Positions 46,392-55,487 are shown, counted from the first letter of the stretch. The stretch: DNA of 64,000 bases from Akkermansiaceae bacterium (GCA_019634595.1 JAHCBC010000002.1:248001-312000); one strand, 5' to 3'. Numbers and translations are program-made. The notes: a model not told the origin generated them from the sequence alone.

Positions 46392-48038
46392 TCACTTCTT
46401 GGCGGGCGGGGTCCAGTGCAGGACCTGGCCGTCGGCCTCGAGGCGCTCCTTCAGCTTCTCATAGGAGATCTTCTGGACGGAGACGCCTTCCTTCTGGGAA
46501 TGCACCGCGGCGGTCGCCGCGCTCTGGCCCAGGATCATGAACACAGGCTCCATCCGGATGCTGCCGTAGGAGATGTGACTGGAGCTGACGCAGACCGGCA
46601 CCAGCAGGTTCTGCACGCTCTTCTCCGGTGGCACGATGGAGCCGTAATCGATCTCGTAGGCACGGCCCACGCCGACCTGGATGTCGCCCTCGTTGCGGGC
46701 GTGGCCGTTCTCATCCACGAAGCGGCGGATGTTGTGGGAGTCCATCTGGTAGGAACCCATGCCGACGGACTTCGGCGTGGGCAGCTTGCCGGTGAGGTGG
46801 TTCTCCGTGATGACGAAGTCGGAAACCATGCGGCGGGCGACACGGATGTAGAGCTGGTGAGGCCAGTTGTTGTTATCCTTGAACTCATCCTTCGCCAGTC
46901 CCCAGGTGTTCATCTTGTCCTGGATGTCCTTAGGCACGCGCGGGTCATGGCAGAGGAACCAGTAGAAGCCCTTCTGGTATTCCTCATGCTCCTTGATGAT
47001 CTCGCGGCGGCGCTCATAGGAGGCCTCCGGGTAGTCGTGGTTGTAGCCGATGTTGTCGGAGGAGAACGCACCGTGGTTGTTGGTGTCCGTCTTGTGGTTC
47101 TGGATGCCGTCGAACTTGCGGAACACTTCCGTCCAGCCTGCCTGCAGGTAGCGCGCGAGCAGCTCATACTGCATCGGGTCGTATTTCTCCGGCTTCGGGA
47201 ATGGCACGCGGTTCGGTTCGTGGTTCGTCATGCACATGCGGAAGCAGTAGGCCTGGACGCCCTTGTCCGCCGCACCTTCCACACCGGCACCCGCATCCTC
47301 GATCCGGGGAACCAGACCGGACGACTTGTCGCCGGGCTTGATGTAGGGATCTACCGGGAAGTCGAACTGGTGCTTGGTCGTCTTCACCGGCTGGTTGCCG
47401 TTGAGCGTCTCGTTGTATTGGGCGGAGGACTCGCGGCCGACGATGTAGGGAACCTTGGCGGCGGCCATCAGGTCGCCTTCGTAGGTGGCGTCGATGAACG
47501 TCTTTCCGGTGTAGGTCTTGCCATCGAGGGTTTTGATCGACTTGATCTTCCCGTCCTCGACCGTCACGCCGTTCTCGCGGTCCAGCCAGGCGTCGCGCAC
47601 CACCTTCAGGTCGTGCTCCTTCACCCAACCTTCGAAGACACCCTCAGCCGCATGCGGCTCGAAGATCCAGGCGGTTCGGTTGGCGCCGTCAATGGCCACG
47701 TGGCCCTGGCCCTTGTTGCCGTATTCCTCGCGCTTCTGCCATTTCCAGGCCTCTTCCTTTTCGTAGTGCTGGTAGATCTTCTGGTAGAACTCGCGGGAAA
47801 CGCCGCCGATGGTTTCCTTCCGGCCGCTGTCCGTGAAGCCGAGGCCGCCGGAGGATAAACCGCCCAGATGCTTGTCCGGGGACACGACGATGACGGAGGC
47901 TCCCATCTTCTTCGCCTGGACGGCGGCGGCGATGGAGGCGGAGGTACCGCCGTAGATGATGATGTCCGCGGACTCCTGCGCGTGGAGCGCGCCGGTCGCC
48001 AGGAACAAGGGGACAAGGTATCGGTTCAATGGTGTCAT
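46392..48038 (-). CDS. Secreted FAD-dependent oxidoreductase (FAD_oxidored family)
   Basis: A 548-residue exported protein. The ATG at 48038 gives a signal peptide (MTPLNRYLVPLFLATGALHA). The dinucleotide-binding start is DIIIYGGTSASIAAAVQAKK, then MGASVIVVSPDKHLGGLSSG, the typical entry of this family of putative xanthan lyase-associated or sugar-oxidising proteins. Other conserved parts are GKTFIDATYEGDLMAAAKVP and SSSHISYGSIRMEPVFMILG. It follows the Gfo/Idh/MocA gene by 16 bases and ends at a strong terminator, so the two form an operon for extracytoplasmic carbohydrate oxidation. Confidence 0.88.
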   Translation of the reverse strand: MTPLNRYLVPLFLATGALHAQESADIIIYGGTSASIAAAVQAKKMGASVIVVSPDKHLGGLSSGGLGFTDSGRKETIGGVSREFYQKIYQHYEKEEAWKWQKREEYGNKGQGHVAIDGANRTAWIFEPHAAEGVFEGWVKEHDLKVVRDAWLDRENGVTVEDGKIKSIKTLDGKTYTGKTFIDATYEGDLMAAAKVPYIVGRESSAQYNETLNGNQPVKTTKHQFDFPVDPYIKPGDKSSGLVPRIEDAGAGVEGAADKGVQAYCFRMCMTNHEPNRVPFPKPEKYDPMQYELLARYLQAGWTEVFRKFDGIQNHKTDTNNHGAFSSDNIGYNHDYPEASYERRREIIKEHEEYQKGFYWFLCHDPRVPKDIQDKMNTWGLAKDEFKDNNNWPHQLYIRVARRMVSDFVITENHLTGKLPTPKSVGMGSYQMDSHNIRRFVDENGHARNEGDIQVGVGRAYEIDYGSIVPPEKSVQNLLVPVCVSSSHISYGSIRMEPVFMILGQSAATAAVHSQKEGVSVQKISYEKLKERLEADGQVLHWTPPAKK

Positions 48039-48054
48039 AGAGGTTTTTGCTGGT

Positions 48055-49407
48055 TCAGATCTTCCAGTCGCCGCGGTAGTTCGTATGCAGCCAGGCAATG
48101 TCACCCGTGCCATCGGCGAAAGTGTTCTCCGCAGGGTTCCACTTGAAGTTCTTCCCGTGGTAGTAGCCGAAATTCAGGAGGTGGCAAGCGATGACCGAAC
48201 TGGCGCCGATGCCTTCGTGGGCGATCGGCTGGGTGCGGGCGCGCATGGCTGCGGTGAAGTCCGCGTAGTGGTCCTTGCTGTTGGTGAGGCGCACCTTCGC
48301 GTCCTTCAGATACTCGTTCTCCAGCAGGTCCAGGGATGGCGCGAGGCCCGGCTTGTCTTCCTTGTCCCAATGTTTGGCGATGGTCTTGCCGTCCTTGATG
48401 ACCTCGATCTTGCCGCGGCTCACGTGCACCTCGCCATCCGGCCCGAAGAACGATGCTCCTTTGCCGATCGGCGTATGGGTCAGCTCGCAGCCGTCCTCGT
48501 AGCGCAGCTTCGCGCCTGACTTCGCGGTCGCGAAATCCGGCGGCGCGATGCCCTCCACCGGACCACTCTCGTCCCGGCCGAGCGCCCACTGCGCGATGTC
48601 CACATGGTGCGCACCCCAGTCCGTGACGAAGCCGCCACCATATTCGCGGTAAAGACGCCACATCGGAAAATGGTCGTGCAGTCCGCGCGGCGCGAGGATC
48701 GAGTTGTAAGGGCGCATCGGCGCAGGTCCGAGCCACAGGTCCCAGTCGAGGCCCGGCTCCGCCGCTTCCTCCGGAAGATCGCAGGGAATACCTGGAACAC
48801 CGAAGGAAGTCTCCACCCGGTTCACCTTGCCAATCACGCCGTTCCGCACCAATTCGCAAGCCACGCGGAACTCCCGCATCGACCGCTGCATGGAGCCGGT
48901 CTGGAAGACGCGCTTGTTGTCGCGCACGGCTTTCACCACCGCCACCGCCTCGCGCACGGTCTGCGTGAGCGGCTTCTCACACATCACATCCTTGCCCGCC
49001 TGCACCGCCGCCACCGCGATGATGGCGTGCCAGTGGTCCGGCGTGGCGATCACCACGGCGTCGATGTCCTTGCGGTCGAGCAGCTCGCGGAAATCCTTGT
49101 GGGCCGTACAGCCCTTCCAGGCGGTGTTCTGGTTCTTGCCGTAGAATTCCTCCACCTTCTTCTTCGCGGCTTCGCGCCGGTTGGTGTCCACATCGCATAC
49201 CGCGACCACCACCACATCCGGGAGGCTCATGAATTTGCCCATCAGGCCCTTCGCCTGCTTGCCCGTGCCGATGATGCCCACGGCGATCTTGCCGTTCGGC
49301 GAGTTCTGCGCCCGCAGGCCGGACGGGAGGATGAACGGCGCGAGCGACGCGCCCATGGCGGTGCCGAGGAAACGGCGGCGGCTGGTGGAAAATAGGTCGG
49401 GTTTCAT
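48055..49407 (-). CDS. Tat-exported Gfo/Idh/MocA-family oxidoreductase
   Basis: A 450-residue NAD(P)-dependent oxidoreductase. The ATG at 49407 gives a twin-arginine signal (FSTSRRRFLGTAMGASLAPF). The nucleotide-binding motif is VGIIGTGKQAKGLMG, and ATPDHWHAIIAVAAV and CEKPLTQTVREAVA are family hallmarks. GGGFVTDWGAHHVDIAQWAL marks the C-terminal substrate domain. Exported members with Tat signals are common in verrucomicrobia and planctomycetes and act on glycosides with tightly bound cofactor. The longer upstream ORF is rejected. Confidence 0.92.
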   Translation of the reverse strand: MKPDLFSTSRRRFLGTAMGASLAPFILPSGLRAQNSPNGKIAVGIIGTGKQAKGLMGKFMSLPDVVVVAVCDVDTNRREAAKKKVEEFYGKNQNTAWKGCTAHKDFRELLDRKDIDAVVIATPDHWHAIIAVAAVQAGKDVMCEKPLTQTVREAVAVVKAVRDNKRVFQTGSMQRSMREFRVACELVRNGVIGKVNRVETSFGVPGIPCDLPEEAAEPGLDWDLWLGPAPMRPYNSILAPRGLHDHFPMWRLYREYGGGFVTDWGAHHVDIAQWALGRDESGPVEGIAPPDFATAKSGAKLRYEDGCELTHTPIGKGASFFGPDGEVHVSRGKIEVIKDGKTIAKHWDKEDKPGLAPSLDLLENEYLKDAKVRLTNSKDHYADFTAAMRARTQPIAHEGIGASSVIACHLLNFGYYHGKNFKWNPAENTFADGTGDIAWLHTNYRGDWKI

Positions 49408-49512
49408 GGGAGCGGCGGTTACGCGGGAAACGTGTTCCCTTCTTTCGGATTCCACGGGATTTCCGTGGAATTTTCCTCCTAGGCGTCGGGACGATTCATG
49501 CTAGCGTGGCGC

Positions 49513-50055
49513 ATGCTGCATCGAATCGTCATTCCCGCATTTGTCATGGCCGCCACCGCGTACGCCGCCGACATCTCCAAGATCCCGTTCAACGACGCGT
49601 CCGGCAAGGCCACTTCCCTCGACGCTTACAAGGGCAAGGTCGTGCTCATCGTCAATGTCGCCTCGAAGTGCGGCAACACCCCGCAGTACGAAGGCCTGGA
49701 GGCGACCTACCAGAAATACAAGGACCAGGGCTTCGAGGTCCTCGCCTTCCCTTGCAATGACTTCGGCGGCCAGGAGCCGGGCACCATCGAGGAGATCCAG
49801 AAATTCTGCTCCACGAAATATTCCGTGACCTTCCCGCTGATGGAGAAGGTCAGCGTCAAAGGTGAAAGCCAGCACAAGCTCTACGAAGAACTGACCGGTG
49901 AGAAGGGCGCCTTCCCCGGCGATGTGAAATGGAACTTCGGCAAATTCCTCATCGGCCGCAACGGCAAGCCCATCGCCCGCTTCGAACCGAAGACCCTTGT
50001 CACCAGCCCGGAAGCGACCGAGGCGATCGAGAAGGCGTTGAAGAAGAAGTCCTGA
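49513..50055 (+). CDS. Glutathione-peroxidase-family thiol peroxidase, exported
   Basis: A 180-residue peroxidase. Catalytic Cys is in VNVASKCGNTPQYEGLEATY, the second signature is LAFPCNDFGGQEPG, and Trp/Asn are in VKWNFGKFLIGRNG. It is a Cys, not Sec, enzyme and lacks the tetramer loop, so it probably uses thioredoxin. The ATG at 49513 (MLHRIVIPAFVMAATAYAAD) gives a clean signal peptide; an ATG at 49498 adds five residues. A TAGCGT -10-like box at 49502 would favour the later start. A terminator follows at 50087. Confidence 0.9.
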   Translation: MLHRIVIPAFVMAATAYAADISKIPFNDASGKATSLDAYKGKVVLIVNVASKCGNTPQYEGLEATYQKYKDQGFEVLAFPCNDFGGQEPGTIEEIQKFCSTKYSVTFPLMEKVSVKGESQHKLYEELTGEKGAFPGDVKWNFGKFLIGRNGKPIARFEPKTLVTSPEATEAIEKALKKKS

Positions 50056-50086
50056 TCGTTTCTTGCGGGCATCGCCCGGATTTCAT

Positions 50087-50127
50087 AGATACCGGGAACC
50101 CATGAAGGTCTCCCGGTATCTTTTTTT
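50087..50127 (+). terminator. Perfect 11-bp terminator hairpin that encloses the next gene's start codon
   Basis: AGATACCGGGA (50087-50097) pairs perfectly with TCCCGGTATCT (50111-50121) around a 13-base loop, followed by seven T (50121-50127). It is a canonical Rho-independent terminator for the peroxidase gene. The ATG of the next gene (50102) is in the loop, and the first codons are in the right arm. Confidence 0.8.
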
Positions 50128-51175
50128 ATCAGCGCTGCTCTCCATCGCCGCCGGGAAACTTGCGGCGGAGATTTCCGCTGTTCCGCATCCCACCGCGCCC
50201 ATCGATGCGAAGCGGACCGTCGTCTGGTCCCCTCTCTTCCAGGCGACATGGGATCAGATCAAGACAGAGACCGGCCCCCTGCTCTCCGTCTCTCCGGAGA
50301 ATGAGATGATCTCGCGGCTGGAGGCGTTCAAATGGAATGCCGCCGCCACGATGCCCGGCGGGTCATGGAAGACATGGAGTGGCCCGGCCACCCCAGAATT
50401 CCTTGCGACGGTCAACCGGGAGGCCGCCGCCCTGGCAGGTGATCCAGAAGGGCCGTTCAGGATCGATGACAATCCTCCTCCCGGCAGGTTGATGGCGTTC
50501 GGCCTCCTCGATCACGAGGTGGAGTTCTTCCGTGAACTGGCCCGCGCCAAATCCATCCCGCTGAAATTCCAAGCGGAGGGACAGGAAACCGAGGTCTGCT
50601 TCTTCGGCGCCAGGGACGAACACCCCGCCATCCGCGTCCTGTCATGGCAACCAGCGGAACGGTCCCATGCGGTCCAGATCCGGTGCAAGGATGCTGACGA
50701 TTCCGTCATCCTCTATCTGCCTTCCGCCGCCTCCGACTTTGGGACGGCGAGCCTGAAAATCAGGGCAATGTTGGAGCGCAAGGAAGCCGACATCCCGGAA
50801 TCCGAATTGGTCCAGTATCTCTACAAGGGAGACCAGATCCGCATCCCTTATCTGACGCTGGAGTCGAAGGCCGAGTTCAGCGGTCAGCTCGGAGGACTCA
50901 TCGACTTCGAGCGGATGAAAGGCATGACCATCATCCAGGCCAGCCAGCTCACCCGCTTCAAGCTCCATGAGAAAAGCGCGAGGGTCCGGTCCGAAACGAC
51001 CAATGCGGCGGACCCATTCGGAGGCCCTCCGGAACCCAAGCCGCCAAGAGCCTTCCTCTACGACCGCCCGTTTTTCGTGTTCATGTGGAAAAAGGATGCC
51101 GCATGGCCCTACTTCGGCGCATGGATCGGAGACAGCGCCGGGATGGAACTCTGGACCGGACCGGCGAAGGATTGA
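50102..51175 (+). CDS. Exported protein of unknown function, C-terminus faintly serpin-like
   Basis: A 357-residue protein with a signal peptide from the ATG at 50102 (MKVSRYLFLSALLSIAAGKL). The mature part begins VPHPTAPIDAKRTVVWSPLF. The end, PRAFLYDRPFFVFMWKKDAA then WPYFGAWIGD, recalls the last strands of serpins (a DRPF block then FxGxxxD), and the size is right for a serpin. The N-terminal SPLS-type serpin block is not convincing, so the function is left open. Its start lies inside a terminator hairpin, suggesting weak or controlled expression. Confidence 0.55.
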   Translation: MKVSRYLFLSALLSIAAGKLAAEISAVPHPTAPIDAKRTVVWSPLFQATWDQIKTETGPLLSVSPENEMISRLEAFKWNAAATMPGGSWKTWSGPATPEFLATVNREAAALAGDPEGPFRIDDNPPPGRLMAFGLLDHEVEFFRELARAKSIPLKFQAEGQETEVCFFGARDEHPAIRVLSWQPAERSHAVQIRCKDADDSVILYLPSAASDFGTASLKIRAMLERKEADIPESELVQYLYKGDQIRIPYLTLESKAEFSGQLGGLIDFERMKGMTIIQASQLTRFKLHEKSARVRSETTNAADPFGGPPEPKPPRAFLYDRPFFVFMWKKDAAWPYFGAWIGDSAGMELWTGPAKD

Positions 51176-51181
51176 TTTCCG

Positions 51182-52312
51182 TTGAATACGCGTGCATCCC
51201 CCGTCCCTTCGTGGAAGCTCCGGCGCGTGAACGGACGCGCGGTGCAACTGGATGGCCTGAGGGCGGTGGCGATGATCGTCATTGCCTGGGACCACTGGAC
51301 GCACGATCTCCTTCCGAGGGTATTTCCCGCGGAGATCTTCCTGTTCCTTTTCCTCGTCCTCACCGGTTTCCTCATCACCGGCTCCCTGCTGCGGGAGCGG
51401 GAGCGGGGGGAGGCCTCCGGCGGGAGCTGGAAGTGGCGGTCGATGAAAGTCTATCAGATCCGCCGCGGCCTGCGGATCCTCGCCCCCTACTATGCCGCGC
51501 TCTTTTTCGCGTGGATCGTCCGCGCGCCGGATGTCTGGCCCGGCCTGCCGTGGTACGTTTTCCATGTCTCGAACATCCGCATGGCGCTGGCCGGGATGTG
51601 GCCGTCGGGCAGCGCCCACTTCTGGTCGCTGGCGATGCAGCAGCAGTTCTACCTGCTGTGGCCGTTCGTGATCTGGTTCCTGCCGAAGCGGCTGATCCTT
51701 CCCGCCGTGATCCTCATCACCGCCATCGCCCCCATCACCCGGTGGTTCGAGCCGCAGCTCAGCGCCTACATCGCCTGGCCGGACAAGATGCTGTGGGCGG
51801 CCTTCGACTACTTCGGCCTCGGCGCGCTGCTGGCCATCGCCGTTTCCAGGGGGATGACGATGGAAAGCCGTCCGCTCAGGATCGCGGGAGTCTTGTCACT
51901 GTTCGCCTATCTCTACCTCTTCATCGGCCATGACATGGGCTGGCCCGGCTTCAATCTGCGTGCCGTCCAGCAGACCTTCCTCTCCGTCTTCCTCTGCTCC
52001 CTGGTCGCCACCGCCATCGTGGGATTCGGAGGCTGGCCGAAGAGGCTCCTGGAACAGCCCACCTTGCTGCGGATCGGCGCACTTTCCTACGGGATCTACC
52101 TCTACCACAACCTCGCCCCGCTCGCGGCGGGCAAGATCCTGCCATTCCTCTGGATCAGCGAATACTTTGACAACGGCTTCGGCATGGCCCTGAAGCTTAT
52201 TTCCTACGCGGCCATCACCTGGTTGCTCACGCTCGCGTCATGGAAATGGATCGAAAAACCGCTGCAGGAAGTGCGCGCGAAAATCCGGCCGGATCAGGCA
52301 AAAGGCGTTTGA
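51182..52312 (+). CDS. Acyltransferase 3 (OafA/YrhL-like) membrane protein
   Basis: A 376-residue integral membrane O-acyltransferase with about ten membrane helices. The family signature VQLDGLRAVAMIVIAWDHWT near the N terminus supplies the likely catalytic His. The FWSLAMQQQFYLLWPFVIWF block and the C-terminal YGIYLYHNLAPL and TWLLTLASWKWIEKPL are typical. These proteins acetylate or succinylate surface sugars. The start is uncertain: there is no ATG, so TTG at 51182 or GTG at 51227 must be used. It begins 6 bases after the preceding stop. Confidence 0.85.
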   Translation: MNTRASPVPSWKLRRVNGRAVQLDGLRAVAMIVIAWDHWTHDLLPRVFPAEIFLFLFLVLTGFLITGSLLRERERGEASGGSWKWRSMKVYQIRRGLRILAPYYAALFFAWIVRAPDVWPGLPWYVFHVSNIRMALAGMWPSGSAHFWSLAMQQQFYLLWPFVIWFLPKRLILPAVILITAIAPITRWFEPQLSAYIAWPDKMLWAAFDYFGLGALLAIAVSRGMTMESRPLRIAGVLSLFAYLYLFIGHDMGWPGFNLRAVQQTFLSVFLCSLVATAIVGFGGWPKRLLEQPTLLRIGALSYGIYLYHNLAPLAAGKILPFLWISEYFDNGFGMALKLISYAAITWLLTLASWKWIEKPLQEVRAKIRPDQAKGV

Positions 52313-52420
52313 AATCATTGGTTTCCAGCGGAATCCGGAAGCCGTAAATGTTTGAGTTTTGGTATGAATCGAGCAACATCCCGCCCGGCAGACGCCTGAC
52401 TCCAGCCACCCACCCACGCC

Positions 52421-54082
52421 ATGCCCCAATCCTTTCTCCCCAAGCCCTTCGCGCACAACTACGAGATCGCCCCCGAGTATGCGAAGAGCGCCGTCTATTT
52501 TTCCTCCGAGTTCGCGATCGACCAGAGCTTCAAGATCTACTCCGGAGGCCTCGGCTTCCTCGCCGGTTCCCACATGCGGGCAGCGGCGGGCCTGAAGCAG
52601 AACCTCGTCGGCATCGGCATCCTCTGGACCTACGGTTACTACAATCAGGTCCGCGGTGAGGACAACGAGCTGGCCGTCCAGTTCCGCAAGAACTCCTACG
52701 CCTTCCTCCAGGACACCGGCATCCGCTTCACCGTTCCGGTCCACGGCCACGCGGTGTGGGTGAAGGCCCTCTACCTGCCCGGCGACATCTTCAACACCGT
52801 GCCGATGTTCTTCTTGAGCACGGACATCGAGGAAAACGACTACCTTTCCCGTGCGATCACGCACCGCCTCTACGACAACGACCCGCTGCGCCGGATCGCC
52901 CAGTACATCATCCTCGGCGCGGGCGGCGCACGCCTGCTGGACGAACTCGGCGTCGATCCGGAGGTCTGGCACCTCAACGAGGCGCACGGCCTCTCCGCCG
53001 CGTTCCACGTCTATGACCGGTTCCGCAACGTGGAGGAGGTGAAGAAACGCTTCATCTTCACCACCCACACCCCGGAGGAAGCGGGCAACGAGAAGCACGA
53101 CTTCAACCTGCTGCGCGACTTCTCCTTCTTCGGCTCCATCACCGGTGACGAAGCGCGGAAGATCACCGGCATCGAGGGGGATGTCTTCAACCACTCGCTC
53201 GCCGCGCTGCGCCTCAGCCACAAGGCGAACGGTGTCTCCAAGCTGCACGGGGAGGTTTCCCGCCAGATGTGGAAGGACCATCCGGACATCTGCGAAATCG
53301 GCCACGTGACCAACGCCCAGAACAAGAAATACTGGGCGGACCACGGGATGGAAGCCGCCCGTGTGAACGGTGACACGGAATGCCTCAGCAACCGCAAGCG
53401 CGAGCTGAAGGAGCGCCTGTTCCGGACTGTGGCGGACCAGACGGGCAAGATCTTCAAGCCGGACGTGCTGACCATCGTCTGGGCGCGGCGCTTCGCCGGC
53501 TACAAGCGTCCTGACCTCATCACCCGGGACATCCGCCTTTTCCGCGAGATGCTGAACCATCCGCAGTATCCCGTGCAGGTGATCTGGGCGGGCAAGCCCT
53601 ATCCCTTCGACTACAGTGCGATCAACACCTTCAACCACCTGATCAATCTGACGAAGGACTACCCGAACGCGACGGTCCTCACCGGCTACGAGCTGGATCT
53701 TTCCCGCCAGTTGAAGACCGGCTCCGACGTCTGGCTGAACAACCCCGTCGTCACCCGCGAGGCGTCCGGCACCTCCGGCATGACCGCCGCCATGAACGGC
53801 TCCGTCAACTTCTCCACCTATGACGGCTGGGTCTGCGAGTTCGCCAAGGACAGCGTGAACTCCTTCATCATCCCGCCCGCGGATCCGCACCTGTCCCCGG
53901 AGGACCGGGACCGGTATGACATGATGGGCTTTTACGAAGGCCTGACCCAGAAGATCCTGCCGCTCTACTACGGCAATCCGGAAGGGTGGAACCAGCTCGT
54001 GCTGAAGTCCATGAACGATGTGGTGCCGTTCTTCGACGCGGACCGCATGGCGGACGAGTATTACAAGAAGATGTACGCCTGA
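52421..54082 (+). CDS. GT35 alpha-glucan phosphorylase-like protein lacking the PLP lysine
   Basis: A 553-residue member of the glycogen/starch phosphorylase family, short like actinobacterial alpha-glucan phosphorylases. Conserved blocks: YFSSEFAIDQSFKIYSGGLG, VWHLNEAHGLSAA, TTHTPEEAGNEKHDF, IVWARRFAGYKRPDL and the PLP region REASGTSGMTAAMNGSVNFS. In phosphorylases that last block reads GTSGMKxxxNG, with Lys binding pyridoxal phosphate; here it is Thr455. The rest of the block is intact, so this is not a sequencing frameshift. It may be a glycosyltransferase or phosphorylase acting without PLP, or inactive. A GlcD-like gene follows 20 bases later. Confidence 0.8.
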   Translation: MPQSFLPKPFAHNYEIAPEYAKSAVYFSSEFAIDQSFKIYSGGLGFLAGSHMRAAAGLKQNLVGIGILWTYGYYNQVRGEDNELAVQFRKNSYAFLQDTGIRFTVPVHGHAVWVKALYLPGDIFNTVPMFFLSTDIEENDYLSRAITHRLYDNDPLRRIAQYIILGAGGARLLDELGVDPEVWHLNEAHGLSAAFHVYDRFRNVEEVKKRFIFTTHTPEEAGNEKHDFNLLRDFSFFGSITGDEARKITGIEGDVFNHSLAALRLSHKANGVSKLHGEVSRQMWKDHPDICEIGHVTNAQNKKYWADHGMEAARVNGDTECLSNRKRELKERLFRTVADQTGKIFKPDVLTIVWARRFAGYKRPDLITRDIRLFREMLNHPQYPVQVIWAGKPYPFDYSAINTFNHLINLTKDYPNATVLTGYELDLSRQLKTGSDVWLNNPVVTREASGTSGMTAAMNGSVNFSTYDGWVCEFAKDSVNSFIIPPADPHLSPEDRDRYDMMGFYEGLTQKILPLYYGNPEGWNQLVLKSMNDVVPFFDADRMADEYYKKMYA

Positions 54083-54102
54083 CCTTTTCTCCGAAACCCA
54101 CC

Positions 54103-55485
54103 ATGTCCCAAGCCTCCCTCCTGGAGCGGCTCACCGGAATCCTCGGACCTGACAAGGTCACGACGGCGGCCGCCGTAATCGAATCCCACTCCACGGACAA
54201 ATGGTACGCCAGCCATCCGCCGGATGTGGTGGTCTTCGCGGAATCGACCGCGGATGTGTCCGCCGTGATGAAGTTCGCCTCGGAGCACCGGATCCCGGTC
54301 ACCACCCGTGGCGCGGGCTACGGCTACGTCGGGGGGTGCGTGCCCCTGCACGGCGGCATCGTCCTTTCCACCGCGCGGATGAACCGCATCCTGGGCATCC
54401 ACCCGGAAGACGGCGTGGCCATCGTCCAACCCGGCGTCATCACGGGGGATCTCCAGAAAGCGGCGCACGACATGGGTTGGGAGTACCCTCCCGACCCCGC
54501 GTCGCTGAAGGACTGCTCCATCGGCGGGAACATCGCCACCAACGCGGGCGGCCCTCGCTGCCTGAAGTACGGCGTGACCCGTAGCTACGTGCTGGGCCTG
54601 GAAGTGGTGCTGGCCAGCGGCGAGATCCTCCGTACCGGCGGACGCCTGCACAAGAACAAGACCGGCTTCGACCTCATCGGCACGTTCACCGGCTCGGAGG
54701 GCCTGCTGGGCGTCGTGACGGAGGCAACGCTGCGCATCATCCCGAAACCGGCCAGCCGCGCGATGCTGGCCGCCATTTTCCCGGACTTCCCCATGGCCGC
54801 CGCCGCCGTGCAGGCCATCCTCAACGGCGGGCACCTGCCTTCCGCCCTGGAAATCACGGACACCTTCACTCTGGCCGCCGCACGCAGGAAGCTCGGCGCG
54901 GATGTGTTCCCGGAAGGCAACGCCCACCTCATCGTGGAGATCGACGGCAGGCCCGCCGCCGTGCTGTCGGAGCTGGAGGAACTGCACGCGCTCCTCCTTT
55001 CGCTCGGCGCGACCTTCATCGAACGCGCTCCGGACGAAGCTTCCTGCGAGCGCATCTGGAAGCTCCGCCGCGAATTCTCCTTCTCCCTCCGCGACACCGG
55101 CCTGACCAAGCTCAACGAGGACATCGTCGTCCCACGTTCCAAGCTGGTGGAGCTGGTCAACTTCGCCCGCGGGCTGGAAGCGGAAACCGGCATCGCCGTC
55201 GCCTGCTTCGGCCACGCCGGGGACGGCAACATCCACACCAACCTGATGGTCGCGGACTACCAGGACCCGGTCATCCGCGCGAAGGCGGACGCCGCGCTCG
55301 ACCTGCTTTTCAAATGGGTCCTCGAACAAGGCGGCGCCATCACCGGCGAGCATGGCGTTGGCATCGCGAAGAAGCCATGGATCCGGCAGGCGCTCGGTGA
55401 AACATCGATGGCCACCCACCTCGCCCTGAAAAAAGCGCTCGATCCCCAGGGCATCCTCAATCCGGGCAAGTTCCTCGATTTCTGA
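54103..55485 (+). CDS. FAD-linked oxidase, GlcD (glycolate/D-lactate dehydrogenase)-like
   Basis: A 460-residue flavoprotein of the FAD-binding_4/VAO family that oxidises alpha-hydroxy acids. The ATG at 54103 (MSQASLLERLTGILGPDKVT) is used. PCMH-domain motifs are VTTRGAGYGYVGGCVPLHGG, SIGGNIATNAGGPRCLKYGV and FTGSEGLLGVVTEATLRI. The C-terminal metal-site motif CFGHAGDGNIHTNLM and GEHGVGIAKKPWI are intact. GlcE and GlcF partners are absent here, so the substrate (glycolate, D-lactate or other) is not settled. Confidence 0.88.
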   Translation: MSQASLLERLTGILGPDKVTTAAAVIESHSTDKWYASHPPDVVVFAESTADVSAVMKFASEHRIPVTTRGAGYGYVGGCVPLHGGIVLSTARMNRILGIHPEDGVAIVQPGVITGDLQKAAHDMGWEYPPDPASLKDCSIGGNIATNAGGPRCLKYGVTRSYVLGLEVVLASGEILRTGGRLHKNKTGFDLIGTFTGSEGLLGVVTEATLRIIPKPASRAMLAAIFPDFPMAAAAVQAILNGGHLPSALEITDTFTLAAARRKLGADVFPEGNAHLIVEIDGRPAAVLSELEELHALLLSLGATFIERAPDEASCERIWKLRREFSFSLRDTGLTKLNEDIVVPRSKLVELVNFARGLEAETGIAVACFGHAGDGNIHTNLMVADYQDPVIRAKADAALDLLFKWVLEQGGAITGEHGVGIAKKPWIRQALGETSMATHLALKKALDPQGILNPGKFLDF

Positions 55486-55487
55486 CC

